From positions 4,216,001 to 4,280,000 of the forward strand of contig NZ_CP151726.1 of NCBI RefSeq assembly GCF_038443385.1: DNA of 64,000 bases, in the 5' to 3' direction. Source of the DNA: Stieleria varia. Its GTDB lineage: Bacteria; Planctomycetota; Planctomycetia; Pirellulales; Pirellulaceae. This document shows, one piece after another, positions 52,396 to 61,372 of the stretch. The notes beneath the pieces were generated by a model, which saw only the letters and a program-made list of their open reading frames with translations, did no database searches and was not told where the DNA came from. The number at the start of each line of letters is the position of its first letter. Position 1 is the stretch's first letter. The translations under genes were made by a program, and so were the position numbers.

Positions 52396-53735
52396 CGGAG
52401 TTTTGAAATTCCGGCTTGTGGTTGAATCCGACGCCACACGCGTTTGAGAGATTCCTTGAGCGGCATCTTTTTGATCGTTGAGATGGCAGCGGTTTCGACG
52501 GCACGCCATCCGCGATGAAAGCGGGATCGGGTGATGCATCCGAACGCGACCGAGCCCGTCGCATCGGTTTGTTTCAGCTTGTATGGCTGTTCACCGTAAC
52601 CCATGTCGACACAACGAATGCCGTTCTGGGTTGCGTCCGTCAGGATCGCGGTGAACAACGCTGTACCCGGCGAATAACGACTGAATTCTGGCGTGTAGGC
52701 GGGAAACCAGTAGTGCAGCAGGTCGTTTTCGATCAGACCGTAATGTGCCGCAACGACTCGGTCGCCGGCGTACAACACTGACAGAATTCCACGGGGGCGT
52801 TCACGGTTATCCGGGGCACCATCGGCGACGAACAGTTCGTCCATCAACGTTCGTGTCCACTGTGTCGAAAACAGGTCCAAGATGTGCGTGCGTTGATACT
52901 GCTCGCGTTTCCATTGGATCGTTTGATGCAGCAGCTGGGTGTCTCGGCAGTCAAAGACGAAGCTCACCGGTCCGATTTCTCGCTCCATCTTTCGTGTCTT
53001 TTGTCCTTGGCGTCCGATCGTCTTGTGTGCTTTCCCAAGCCGCTTCAGATAAGCCGCTGAGTCGTCGCCGACATCGGCGCGGAAGGATTGAATGAGTCCG
53101 TGGCTGTGAGGTGCCAACGTCTCTGCTTCGGCCCCAACCATGGCGTGAAAGTCGAACGCTTTGACGTCGAGCTGTTCCAACAGCCACAGCCAATCGATCT
53201 GCACATCAGGCGGACAGATGATGTTGTGAGCGTCGTTGAGGAATCGCCCCACCGGAACGGCGGAACCTCGGAAGCGGTGAAACGGCAGGAAGCCGATAGG
53301 CTGAGACCCGTCGGCTTGCGATTCGTCGAAAAGGATTGCGACTTGGACATCACCCCTGGAACGGTGAACGGCCGCAGAAAACTCTGGCGAGAAAAACGGC
53401 GTTGAGAACTCTGGACGCATCGCGCGGATCATCCGCCAACGATCGAGTTCCGCTTCACTCAGTCGGTCCATCGCCGTGACTTGGACGGTCAATGTCGGCG
53501 AGCCCAACGTCTGGAGTTTAGATGTTGGCGAGCTTGATGTGGCGTCAACACTTGCTACCTGTGCTGTTTTCGCAGTGTCATCGTGGTCGTGCACCTGACC
53601 ATCGTCGGCGGGTTTGTCAGTAGAACTCAACCCATGCAGAGCCCCCACTCCGGCAACCTCAGTGGCCGAAGAGGCAAAGTCGTCGCGATTGGGCTCGATC
53701 AAACTGGACAAAGGAACGCTGGACGTAATGTTCAT
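52392..53735 (-). CDS. BcsL/CelD-like GNAT acyltransferase
   Basis: 447 residues. A 65-residue Ser/Ala/Asp-rich N-terminal extension, then a FemAB/GNAT-like domain of the CelD/BcsL family (about 75-420): FSPEFSAAVHRSRGDVQVAI, GFLPFHRFRGSAVPVGRFLND, AAYLKRLGKAHKTIGRQGQK, WKREQYQRTHILDLFSTQWT, GDRVVAAHYGLIENDLLHYW, YSPGTALFTAILTDATQNG, DMGYGEQPYKLKQTDA. Members are thought to acylate exopolysaccharide or cellulose-like polymers. No polysaccharide synthase is adjacent. Its TAG stop is formed by the CTAG boundary of the family C element. Confidence 0.85.
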   Translation of the reverse strand: MNITSSVPLSSLIEPNRDDFASSATEVAGVGALHGLSSTDKPADDGQVHDHDDTAKTAQVASVDATSSSPTSKLQTLGSPTLTVQVTAMDRLSEAELDRWRMIRAMRPEFSTPFFSPEFSAAVHRSRGDVQVAILFDESQADGSQPIGFLPFHRFRGSAVPVGRFLNDAHNIICPPDVQIDWLWLLEQLDVKAFDFHAMVGAEAETLAPHSHGLIQSFRADVGDDSAAYLKRLGKAHKTIGRQGQKTRKMEREIGPVSFVFDCRDTQLLHQTIQWKREQYQRTHILDLFSTQWTRTLMDELFVADGAPDNRERPRGILSVLYAGDRVVAAHYGLIENDLLHYWFPAYTPEFSRYSPGTALFTAILTDATQNGIRCVDMGYGEQPYKLKQTDATGSVAFGCITRSRFHRGWRAVETAAISTIKKMPLKESLKRVWRRIQPQAGISKLR

Positions 53736-54128
53736 TGGCGATTGACAACCGCCAAGGATACTCCGATTTGAGCCTGTTTATCCATCACCCCTGCCATTTG
53801 AGGCGACTTTCACTGCTGAAAAACCGTTTTTGCCGGTTCGCTCCATTATTTTGGTCGCGTGGGGGGACGACCGGTTTTGGAGCCGCCCGAAATCGACACG
53901 GATGGGCCTTTTCGGCGGCCTTTCTTACCTTCCGACAGAGTCAGCGAAAGACCGCTCGCCGATTTTTGACACCTTGCGTAGACTTTATTACCTGGTCACG
54001 CTGCACTTTGGTGTCAAAGTGTACGCGCGACCGAATCGTTTTAAGCTCAGTTTGGACCCCCGAGGCGGGAAATCTCAGCGTCGGCAGCGTTTCATCGTGA
54101 CGTTTCACAGGATCGGACTTTCTAGAAA
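53736..54128. other. intergenic region upstream of sufU
   Basis: 393 nt between divergent genes. No credible gene. A TTGACA at 53967 is followed by TAGACT and TTTATTAC at non-ideal spacing, so a promoter is possible but not clear. Short palindromes such as AAAACCG...CGGTT near 53820-53875. Confidence 0.35.
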
Positions 54129-54578
54129 ATGCCCAGCGAACAAGACATTTACGAAGAACACGTGCTGGATCACTACGAAGATCCCTATCACCGTGGACCG
54201 CTGGAATCGGCGACACACGCCGACGAAGGCAAAAACCCGCTGTGTGGCGATGTCGTTCAAGTGAGCTTGCGTTTGAGCGATGACGGGCGGATCGAGGAAG
54301 CATGGTTTGAGGGTGAGGGTTGCGTGATCAGTCAAGCCTCCGCGTCGATGCTGATCGAAAAGGTGGAAGGCAAGACGCTGGATGAAGTCAAAGCGTTTTC
54401 GGCGGACGAGATGCTGGAGCTGTTTGGCCCAAAACTGACACCGAACCGCCAGAAGTGCTGTCTGCTCTCATGGAGAGTCCTGCAAAGCGCCATTCACGCA
54501 CCGGTCGACGCCGGTGACTCCGAGGACGACTCAGATGGACCGCATTTCGGCGGCCCCAGTTTGAGCGAAGAAAGCTGA
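54129..54578 (+). CDS. sufU: SufU-type iron-sulfur scaffold / sulfur acceptor
   Basis: 149 residues. In other bacteria SufU accepts sulfur from SufS. The zinc/sulfur ligands are at the expected places: C39 and D41 (NPLCGD), C65 (GEGCVISQAS), C110 (NRQKCCLLSW). The region between C65 and C110 carries the SufU-type extra segment relative to IscU. The C-terminal tail is acidic. The stop is 5 nt before the sufS ATG, so the two are co-translated. No sufBCD in the window. Confidence 0.92.
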   Translation: MPSEQDIYEEHVLDHYEDPYHRGPLESATHADEGKNPLCGDVVQVSLRLSDDGRIEEAWFEGEGCVISQASASMLIEKVEGKTLDEVKAFSADEMLELFGPKLTPNRQKCCLLSWRVLQSAIHAPVDAGDSEDDSDGPHFGGPSLSEES

Positions 54579-54583
54579 ATTTG

Positions 54584-55855
54584 ATGTTGCCCCATCCCGA
54601 ACGATTCCAAATCGATTTTCCCATCCTGAGTCGCGTCACCAACAGCGGCGCGGCACTGGCCTTCTTGGACAACGCCGCCAGCACACAACGCCCCGATGCG
54701 GTGTTGCAAGCGATGGATCGTTGTTACAGAGAATACTACGCCAACGTGCATCGGGGGATTCACACGCTGAGCGAAGCGTCGACGGAGGCGTATGAACAGG
54801 CGCGAGAGGAAACACGACGCTTTCTCAATGCCCGATCGCGATGCGAAATCGTTTTCACAGCCGGAGCCACTGCGGCGATCAATGCGGTCGCGCGTTGCTG
54901 GGGCGATCAGAACATCGGTCCCGACGATGTGATCTTACTGACCATCGCTGAGCATCACGCAAACATCGTACCCTGGCATCAGTTGGCAAGCCGTGTCGGA
55001 TGCCGAATCGAGTTCGTGCCGTTGGAAGATGACTTTACGATCGATACCCAACGCGTATCGCAGATGCTCGCTGAACTGCGTCCAAAACTCTTTGCGTTCA
55101 CGGCAACGAGTAACGTGCTGGGAACCGATTTTCCTGTCCAGCAGTGGGGCGAATTGGCTCGAGCGGTCGGTGCGGTGACGTTGGTGGATGCGGCTCAAGC
55201 CGTTCCCCATCGAAAAATCGATGTCCAGCAATGGAATAGTGATTTCGTTGTGTTCAGCGGTCACAAAGTTTGCGGACCGACTGGAATTGGCGTGCTGTAT
55301 GGGAAAGAAACATTGTTGGATGAGATGCCGCCGTTTTTGGGCGGTGGGGCGATGATCGATACGGTAACCACGTCCGGGTTCACGACCGCGTCATTGCCCG
55401 ATAAATTCGAAGCCGGTACGCCGCCGATCGTGGAAGCCATCGGGCTGGCCGAAGCGATCCGTTACGTCTCGGCGATCGGGATGGACAACATTCACGAGCA
55501 TGAACGCCAATTGACGGTGCAAGCCGATGAGGGACTGCGAGCGATTGACGGCGTCTCAATCGTCGGCCCAAGGCCGGATCAAAAAAGCGGTATCGTCAGT
55601 TTCACGGTCGAGGGCGTGCACGCGCATGACGTCGCGCAATGGTTGGACACACGTGGGATCGCGGTTCGAGCCGGGCACCACTGCACGATGCCCTTGCACG
55701 CTTCTCTAGGAATCAGCGCAACGGCGCGAGCCAGTTTCTATTTCTACAACCGTGCCGATGAAGTCGACCGTTTGATCGCTGCCGTACACGAAGTGCGAGA
55801 AAAATTCGCATCACGTGGCCGACGTCGCAGAAAGCCAGCAAGCCCGTTGAGCTAG
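54584..55855 (+). CDS. sufS: SufS-type cysteine desulfurase
   Basis: 423 residues from ATG 54584 (a TTG sits 3 nt upstream). PLP enzyme taking sulfur from cysteine for Fe-S cluster assembly. Signatures: YLDNAAST-type AFLDNAASTQRPDAVL, FTAGATAAINAVA, LTIAEHHANIVPW, VDAAQAVPH, PLP-Lys near 227 in FVVFSGHKVCGPTGIGVLYG, and the active Cys near 367 in RAGHHCTMPLHASLG. Class II (SufS) by the RAGHHC context and length. Partner of sufU. Confidence 0.95.
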   Translation: MLPHPERFQIDFPILSRVTNSGAALAFLDNAASTQRPDAVLQAMDRCYREYYANVHRGIHTLSEASTEAYEQAREETRRFLNARSRCEIVFTAGATAAINAVARCWGDQNIGPDDVILLTIAEHHANIVPWHQLASRVGCRIEFVPLEDDFTIDTQRVSQMLAELRPKLFAFTATSNVLGTDFPVQQWGELARAVGAVTLVDAAQAVPHRKIDVQQWNSDFVVFSGHKVCGPTGIGVLYGKETLLDEMPPFLGGGAMIDTVTTSGFTTASLPDKFEAGTPPIVEAIGLAEAIRYVSAIGMDNIHEHERQLTVQADEGLRAIDGVSIVGPRPDQKSGIVSFTVEGVHAHDVAQWLDTRGIAVRAGHHCTMPLHASLGISATARASFYFYNRADEVDRLIAAVHEVREKFASRGRRRRKPASPLS

Positions 55856-55871
55856 CCCGCTGAGTTAGAGA

Positions 55872-55900
55872 CGTACGTCAGCCTTTCCAGGCTGACATTG
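55872..55900. repeat. GTACGTCAGC hairpin, family G
   Basis: CGTACGTCAGCCTTTCCAGG then CTGACATTG; stem GTCAGCCT/AGGCTGAC. It lies 16 nt after the sufS stop and could act as a transcript-end structure. Confidence 0.8.
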
Positions 55901-55947
55901 GGGGCAGTTGATTGAGTGCGTTACGCAGTTCTTATGAGCCGATAACG

Positions 55948-56079
55948 CCAGCCCGGATTATTCACGCGACTCAATACGGTCTGCGCCTATCAGCCTCCAC
56001 GCGATAGCGTTCGGTTCTCACGCCTGTAATCGGGAACCGGACGTTATCGCGTTCCGGCTGATGAATCATCCGCGCCTAG
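55948..56079. repeat. family B element with a different internal hairpin
   Basis: Ends match family B (left CAGCCCGGATTATTCA, right TGAATCATCCGCGCCTAG) but the inside is another palindrome (CGCGATAGCGTTCGGTTC with its mirror). The shared ends suggest they are what is recognised, not the cargo. Confidence 0.75.
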
Positions 56080-56083
56080 TGGT

Positions 56084-56545
56084 GGACTGCTCAAAGTTTG
56101 GTGTTGTGTCTTTTTGGGTTTGCGCAAGTTTATGTCCCTCCTGCCGGCGCAGCTGATAACCCCAGTGAGCCTCAGGCGCTAGCCGTGGGCCTGAGGCGGA
56201 TTGTGGTGCCGGCCCACTACCGGCGCAGCCGGTGGCCCCCAGTGAGCCTCAGGCGCTAGCCGTGGGCCTGAGGCGGATTGTGGTGCCGGCCCACGGCTAG
56301 CAGGCCGTTGATTTAGTGAGCCGCGACGCGTAGGCGGCCGGGCCTATCGCATTGCCCGGTGCCTTACGGCCCACGGCTCACCCTTGCGTTCCCAATTTCG
56401 ATTAAATCAACAGGCCACTAGCCGTGGGCCTGAGGCGGATTGTGGTGCCGGCCCACGGCTAGCGCCTGAGGCTCACTTTAATTGCGATACATGAACAAAA
56501 ACATGGACTGAAAAAACAATGTCAACACCAAACTTTGAGCAGTCC
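56084..56545. mobile_element. family D MITE-like element with perfect 23-bp inverted ends and a nested insertion
   Basis: 462 bp. Positions 56084-56106 and 56523-56545 are perfect inverted repeats (core CTCAAAGTTTGGTGTTG). The interior contains the CAGGCGCTAGCCGTGGGCC palindrome more than once and is interrupted by a family E element (56297-56421) at a CTAG. No coding sequence. The simpler copy at 51488-51710 shows the uninterrupted form. Confidence 0.88.
56297..56421. repeat. family E element nested inside family D
   Basis: 125 bp, begins CTAGCAGGCCGTTGATTTAG and ends AAATCAACAGGCCACTAG. CTAG at both borders. The host sequence ...CCCACGGCTAG | CTAGCCGTGGG... shows the insertion lies at or duplicates CTAG. 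Confidence 0.85.
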
Positions 56546-56593
56546 AGCTGCATACGCGTCACGGCTCACTCAATCAACAACCCACGCTTGTCG

Positions 56594-56917
56594 TCACTCT
56601 GGCTTTGAACGTCGAAAGACAGCCACGATGTCTTCGACCGGAATGACGTAGAGCTGATTGTCGTGTTCCAGGTCCACCGGGACCGAGTTCTTGGGGTGGA
56701 ACAGGATCTTGTCGTATTGTTTCAACGGCAATTCATCGTCGTTCTCGACGACAGCGCTGATGGTCACGATCCGACCGGTGATGGTCGGAATCTCCGCCGC
56801 GTCTGGCAAAGCGATTCCGCCGCGAGTTTCACGCTTCGGCTCGTCTTTTCGCACAAGGACGCGATCGCCGATGGGCTCGACGTATTCGAATGGTGTATTT
56901 GCCGATTTCTTGGCCAT
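56594..56917 (-). CDS. groES: GroES co-chaperonin without adjacent groEL
   Basis: 107 residues, slightly longer than usual because of an N-terminal AKKSANTPFEYVE. Cpn10 core: PIGDRVLVRKDEPKRETRGG (the mobile loop region is short), IALPDAAEIPTITGRIVTIS, LKQYDKILFHPKNSVPVDLE, LYVIPVEDIVAVFRR. GroES caps the GroEL cage. TTGGAG lies 4 nt before ATG. No groEL on either side and no CIRCE operator seen upstream. Planctomycetes often carry several groES/groEL genes, so this may be a specialised copy. Confidence 0.9.
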   Translation of the reverse strand: MAKKSANTPFEYVEPIGDRVLVRKDEPKRETRGGIALPDAAEIPTITGRIVTISAVVENDDELPLKQYDKILFHPKNSVPVDLEHDNQLYVIPVEDIVAVFRRSKPE

Positions 56918-57316
56918 TTCCGCTCCAACACGGTTCTTTTTGACAACTTAACAGTTCCACCGTCATCATATCGTCCAGCAGCATACAAACCACAATGTTC
57001 ACTGCAACAAGGAGGGAATTATTCAGTCGAAAGTACTGTTTTTGGGAGTGATCAGCGTCGTGAAACTCGCTCATTGGGATGAACGATAACCCCCGATGCA
57101 ACCGATTTCAGTGGCTTCTCTAAACCCCGCTGAACCAGCCGATCGAATCAGCCGATTCAAGTACACAATACGCTCCGAAATGGACTCGCGTATTGACGCT
57201 TTGAAATCGACCCGCGTATTGACGCGTAAAAATGGAAACGCGTCTTCATGGTCTGGGACAGGATGCCGGACTAGATCAACATCGCACAAACACTCTTCTG
57301 GCAAGAAATCACTGAC
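56918..57316. other. divergent region between groES and the 1102-residue gene
   Basis: 399 nt, no gene seen. On the minus strand CTGCAA/AGCATA elements (TTGCAG, 16-nt spacer, TATGCT; 56980-57007) could be the groES promoter. A 26-bp-period direct repeat lies at 57184-57225. Confidence 0.35.
57184..57225. repeat. 16-bp direct repeat, operator-like
   Basis: ACTCGCGTATTGACGC at 57184 and ACCCGCGTATTGACGC at 57210, one mismatch, 26 bp apart, about 100 nt before the start of the 1102-residue gene. It could be a paired regulator site. Confidence 0.45.
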
Positions 57317-60300
57317 ATGCGCAAGGATGTAAAACGATCACTGGTTATCTGGCCTGCATCGGCATCGATCATCGTCATCATGGTCGCGACCGTCGGTTCC
57401 GGCAACAACGGTGGCGCTCGTGCTTTATCGTGGTTGAATCGTCAACTCCACGACGCTTGGCTGGCAATGGGTGACGGCGCCAGCGGTATGAATGATCCAG
57501 AACCGAGCAAGACCAAGCGGGCCGAATCAGCATCCCCAAATGATCTGTCGGCGATCCAACGGTTCAATGACGTGCCGGTGGTGTTGTCCCGACCTCAGCA
57601 GGCTCCTGTCCTCAATGTGATCACTCAAAATCGGGCATCCGAAACCAAAATCGAGCCCCGCGAAACGGTCAGCCATGTCGAATCGGCGTCGGACCATGCG
57701 GTTGCTGATTCGATCGACTGGACGACGATCGATTCCACGCCGTTGGCCAGCGATCCGACTCCGACCGTCAATGCAACGCTTTTTCCACTGCTGGAGCGAA
57801 GCGAACAGGGAGCCCTAGGACTTGCACTTCCGACACGTCTGGCGGAAATGGTTCAAAATGACGTCGGCGGACACTATCGCGAACAGGTTGAAAGCATCCG
57901 CCGGAACGTGCCGTCCAATCGTCCCGACGTGTTGGCAAACGAAATCGATCGCGGGTCGAATGATGAATCGACAACAACAGACACCCGGCGGAGCTTCCAG
58001 CCGCAGTCGGACAACCTGGATTGGGACATGAGCCTCTCACCGGCTCGCGTACCAGTAATCGTGCAAGAGAACACGATGCGGCAGGACACGATGCAGCAGG
58101 ACACGCCCGACACGTTTTCGGCCGCCGCATCCACCGCCAATGAGTCGTCGGTTACCATCGATACGAGCCCTTTGTTTCATAATGACGAAGTATCGGCAGA
58201 GGGCAACGCAGGGTTTCGCGACAATGTCGGGACATTCAATTCGATAGCCCTTTCGCCCAACAAAAAGCCAACGGACCCGATCTCGCCTGAACCGATTTTG
58301 GAGAGCAATTCAATCATCGTGAGTTCGCGGGATGCGTTGACGACCGCTGCTGATGACATTGGGTCGATCATGTCGCGACGTACCGATTTGGATCAGCAGC
58401 CAGAGCCCGGTACGATCGTGATGGACGCCCAACGCGACATCGAAACCACTCGATCGCTGGCGGAAGGAAACCCGGCAGGTTGGCCGATCTGCAAGCAGTT
58501 GAGTGTCCAATTAAAATCGCTTTCGATGCCGGGGGCGTCTGATGAGTCTAGACCAGCTGGGCAATTGGTTGCGGCTCGTCGCTCGGTCGATCCTGAGATG
58601 GTTCGCTGGTCACAGGACGTTCAAAGCTTGTTGGCTCAGCTCCAATCGCTTGATCGGATCGGCAATCCTCAAGCCGGCCCGTTGGTCGAACAGTTGGAAC
58701 AACTCAGTCGTCAGGGCAGCAATTCGGCTGAAAAGCTGCAAGACCGCGACGCCCAGATTCAGTGGTTGCGTGCGTCCCACGCCGTGGCTCGCCGCGCGGC
58801 CGTATGGAAACACATTTGGCAGCTTGCCAACCGAAGTTCGACAAATCGATGGGTGGGCGATTTGGAAGGCTTGGACGCGAGCGAGACGACTGCGATGGCT
58901 GCTGCAAGCATGCATCCCGTCGAAGCCGCCGAAGCACTGCGGCGCGAACTTGGCGACAGTGCAGCTGCTCAACAGTGGGGTCAGTATCTGCTGCTGTCTC
59001 AGATCATCGATGCGGCAAACTCCGAAGACCCCAATGACCGAGTGGCAGTGGCGAGACAACTGATTTCACGCGTCGAGCAATCGCAGCTTTCACCTGAGCA
59101 AAAGTCATTCTTGTCGGGACCCGCCATTGCGAAACTGGCTGACTCGGTCCGTCCTTGGTCGATCGTGCCGATTGACTATGCCGCCTTGCTGAATCAACTG
59201 GAGCGTACGGAAGCCAACTCGATCGATTTGGTTTCCACCGATGTCGCAGACGCGATCCAATCGATACGCTTCGCCGACAGCGAATCAGCGTCGAACGTAG
59301 CAAGCGTGATCGATACCCATTATCGAAACGCCAATGTTCGTTTGGCATTGACCCAGCAGATGCTCAATCGAATGCTGCCAGACGTTCCCGTGCAAAACAA
59401 GCCCGTGCGGACACGCATCTTGGGCAGTCGGGTTGTCGGTACCAGTCAGATTCAAAGTGATCTGGATTTGCAATTGATTCCCAATCCATCGGGATGGTCC
59501 GTCGAGCTGAGGACTCTCGGCAATGTTCAAACACGATCCATCGGTCACAAAGGTCCAGCAGCAGTCGCCACCGCTGGGAACAGCAGCTTTGTTGCATCGA
59601 CCACCATCGATGTCACCCCGAGCAGAGTGGCTGTGGGACAGACGGACGTGTCCGTCAATGGTCACACCCGATTGCGAAACATTGAAACCAGCTATGATAG
59701 TTGGCCATTGGTCGGACCACTGATCAAGGTGATCGCAGAAAAGAAATACCGAGAAGGATCCGGAATCGCTCAGCGAATCGCGGATCGACGGATCAGCGAT
59801 TCGGTTAGCGAAGAAATCGAACAGACGATCGATGAAAAATTGGAACAGGCATCGCAGCGATTCAGCGAAACAGTGTTGGGACCGTTGAATCGATTGAACC
59901 TGGACCCACAAGTCATCGATCTATCGACATCGCCGGAACGATTGATCGCGCGCTACCGAATGGCAAGCTCCAGTCAGCTTTCCTCATTCACGCCGCGGCC
60001 ACGTGCCCCCGGCGACAGCCTGATGAGTTTGCAGGTTCATCAGTCCGCGTTGAACAACACGCTGCAGCAGCTCGTCGCGCGAGACGACGTCGCTCCGATC
60101 TCGTTGATCATGCGGGACTGTTTGGATGTGCTGGGGCAGCGAGACGCGGCTTTGCCGAGCGACTTGCCCGACGATGTCCGGATTCGCTTCACCAAGTCGC
60201 GACCCGTGACATTCGAGTTCGAAGACGGCAAGGTGTGGCTGACGATGCGGATCATTCGATTCGAAAGCGGCGACCGAATGGTCTTGACGAATTTCATCGT

Positions 60301-60625
60301 GCGGGCAAGCTATGTGCCTGAGATCAATGGTCTGGACGCCCACTTGGTGCGAGACGGACATCTCAGCATCAGCGGTCCTGGAATGTCGATGCGAGAACGT
60401 CTGCCGGTGCGTGCGATTTTCAACAAGGTCTTGTCTTCATCGCGTCCCCTGCCGATCACCTCGCCCCGTCTGACTCAATTGGATGCCGCTGACGGCTTGG
60501 TGATCAGCCAACTGGAACTGCGTGACGGCTGGCTTGGGCTTGCCATCAGCGATGCCGACCGAGTTCCGACGCAACCGTCATCGCCCGAGGAAGACGACGA
60601 TCGGATTGCAACCCGTCCGGAGTGA
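57317..60625 (+). CDS. large exported or anchored protein, function unknown
   Basis: 1102 residues. Basic start then a hydrophobic segment (about 8-28, [19 protein letters not shown]), so probably membrane-anchored or secreted. Residues 60-390 are low-complexity, polar and Ser/Thr/Asp-rich. From about 420 the sequence becomes helical and ordered ([40 protein letters not shown]). A later beta-rich part (about 690-1080) includes [20 protein letters not shown] and [19 protein letters not shown]. The end is acidic. No family recognised. It overlaps rnpA by 4 nt, implying translational coupling with an RNA-processing gene. Confidence 0.8.
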   Translation: MRKDVKRSLVIWPASASIIVIMVATVGSGNNGGARALSWLNRQLHDAWLAMGDGASGMNDPEPSKTKRAESASPNDLSAIQRFNDVPVVLSRPQQAPVLNVITQNRASETKIEPRETVSHVESASDHAVADSIDWTTIDSTPLASDPTPTVNATLFPLLERSEQGALGLALPTRLAEMVQNDVGGHYREQVESIRRNVPSNRPDVLANEIDRGSNDESTTTDTRRSFQPQSDNLDWDMSLSPARVPVIVQENTMRQDTMQQDTPDTFSAAASTANESSVTIDTSPLFHNDEVSAEGNAGFRDNVGTFNSIALSPNKKPTDPISPEPILESNSIIVSSRDALTTAADDIGSIMSRRTDLDQQPEPGTIVMDAQRDIETTRSLAEGNPAGWPICKQLSVQLKSLSMPGASDESRPAGQLVAARRSVDPEMVRWSQDVQSLLAQLQSLDRIGNPQAGPLVEQLEQLSRQGSNSAEKLQDRDAQIQWLRASHAVARRAAVWKHIWQLANRSSTNRWVGDLEGLDASETTAMAAASMHPVEAAEALRRELGDSAAAQQWGQYLLLSQIIDAANSEDPNDRVAVARQLISRVEQSQLSPEQKSFLSGPAIAKLADSVRPWSIVPIDYAALLNQLERTEANSIDLVSTDVADAIQSIRFADSESASNVASVIDTHYRNANVRLALTQQMLNRMLPDVPVQNKPVRTRILGSRVVGTSQIQSDLDLQLIPNPSGWSVELRTLGNVQTRSIGHKGPAAVATAGNSSFVASTTIDVTPSRVAVGQTDVSVNGHTRLRNIETSYDSWPLVGPLIKVIAEKKYREGSGIAQRIADRRISDSVSEEIEQTIDEKLEQASQRFSETVLGPLNRLNLDPQVIDLSTSPERLIARYRMASSSQLSSFTPRPRAPGDSLMSLQVHQSALNNTLQQLVARDDVAPISLIMRDCLDVLGQRDAALPSDLPDDVRIRFTKSRPVTFEFEDGKVWLTMRIIRFESGDRMVLTNFIVRASYVPEINGLDAHLVRDGHLSISGPGMSMRERLPVRAIFNKVLSSSRPLPITSPRLTQLDAADGLVISQLELRDGWLGLAISDADRVPTQPSSPEEDDDRIATRPE

Positions 60626-60984
60626 ATGTGTCGTTTCGATTTTCCAAAACACGACGTATCGCCAGCAGTGATCGATTCACGCTCGTTTTGAGACGTGGTG
60701 TTTGCGCGGCAGACGGGACGCTCGTTGTGTTTGCCATGTCACGGGGGGACCAGCAGCCGAGTCGGCTGGGGGTAACGATCCCAAAGAAAGCCGGAAACGC
60801 AGTGGCTCGAAATCATTGGAAACGGCTGATCCGAGAGTCGTTTCGCACTCAGCAAGATCGCATTCCCGACGGGTTTGATTTCGTCGTGCGGCCGAAAAAG
60901 GACGCGCAGGCAGATTGGGGTTCGATCCGAAAAGGGCTGCCCAAACTGGCCCTGAAAGCAATCCGCCGAGCCGGAGAGAAGTAG
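60622..60984 (+). CDS. rnpA: ribonuclease P protein component
   Basis: 120 residues. Protein subunit of RNase P, which trims tRNA 5' ends. Core: [40 protein letters not shown] then KRLIRESFR (the RNR box), [17 protein letters not shown] 60622 overlaps the previous stop (GTGA); GTG 60628 is an alternative. Unlike the usual rpmH-rnpA-yidC order, neither neighbour is present. A heptanucleotide tandem array begins at its stop codon. Confidence 0.93.
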   Translation: MNVSFRFSKTRRIASSDRFTLVLRRGVCAADGTLVVFAMSRGDQQPSRLGVTIPKKAGNAVARNHWKRLIRESFRTQQDRIPDGFDFVVRPKKDAQADWGSIRKGLPKLALKAIRRAGEK

Positions 60985-61142
60985 TTCTTGGTTCTTGGTT
61001 CTTGGTTCTTGGTTCTTGGTTCTTGGTTCTTGGTTCTTGGTTCTTGGTTCTTGGTTCTTGGTTCTTGGTTCTTGGTTCTTGGTTCTTGGTTCTTGGTTCT
61101 TGGTTCTTGGTTCTTGGTTCTTGGTTCTTGGTTCTTGGTTCT
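60984..61142. repeat. GTTCTTG heptamer tandem array, 22.7 copies
   Basis: Twenty-two perfect copies of GTTCTTG (60984-61137) plus GTTCT. It starts on the last base of the rnpA stop codon and has no interruption. Perfect identity indicates recent slippage; length should vary between strains. No hairpin forms. Frames through it are artefacts. Confidence 0.97.
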
Positions 61143-61165
61143 ACGGAACTGCGACATGTTGTCAT

Positions 61166-61194
61166 CGTAATGGGATTCGCCAGAATTCCTTTTA
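61166..61194. repeat. family A half copy
   Basis: CGTAATGGGATTCGCCAGAA followed by TTCCTTTTA; equals one arm of the palindrome at 44242-44300. Confidence 0.75.
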
Positions 61195-61219
61195 CACGAC
61201 ATTGATTGAGGAACCGCGG

Positions 61220-61344
61220 CTAACAGCCTGTTGATTTATTTGGTGTTGCCGAAATACTGGTGAGCCGTTGGCCGTAAGGCCTCGGGCAATGAGTATGGCC
61301 CGGCCGCTCACGCGTCGCGGCTCACGAACTCAACAGTCTGCTAA
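61220..61344. repeat. family E element, inverted orientation
   Basis: Ends CTAACAGCCTGTTGATTTAT and CTCAACAGTCTGCTAAG; interior GTGAGCCGTTGGCCGTAAGG and CGCGTCGCGGCTCACGA. The reverse complement aligns with 56297-56421. Confidence 0.78.
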
Positions 61345-61372
61345 GGGTAGACCACCTCGGTTCGCGTCACGT

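Noticed and set aside
51725-52564. A 279-codon open frame with ten 17-residue repeats (TVANAKTAHLPNPR type)
   Set aside because: It is produced by the 51-bp DNA repeats (51 is divisible by 3), has no start signal, overlaps the BcsL-like gene in another frame, and the sibling element at 63188 has no such frame.
56918-57060. CIRCE operator upstream of groES
   Set aside because: No TTAGCACTC...GAGTGCTAA pair is present.
60677-61205. Open frames with EPRTKNQ or WFLVLGS repeats
   Set aside because: Translations of the GTTCTTG array in either direction; they run antisense to or past rnpA without start signals.
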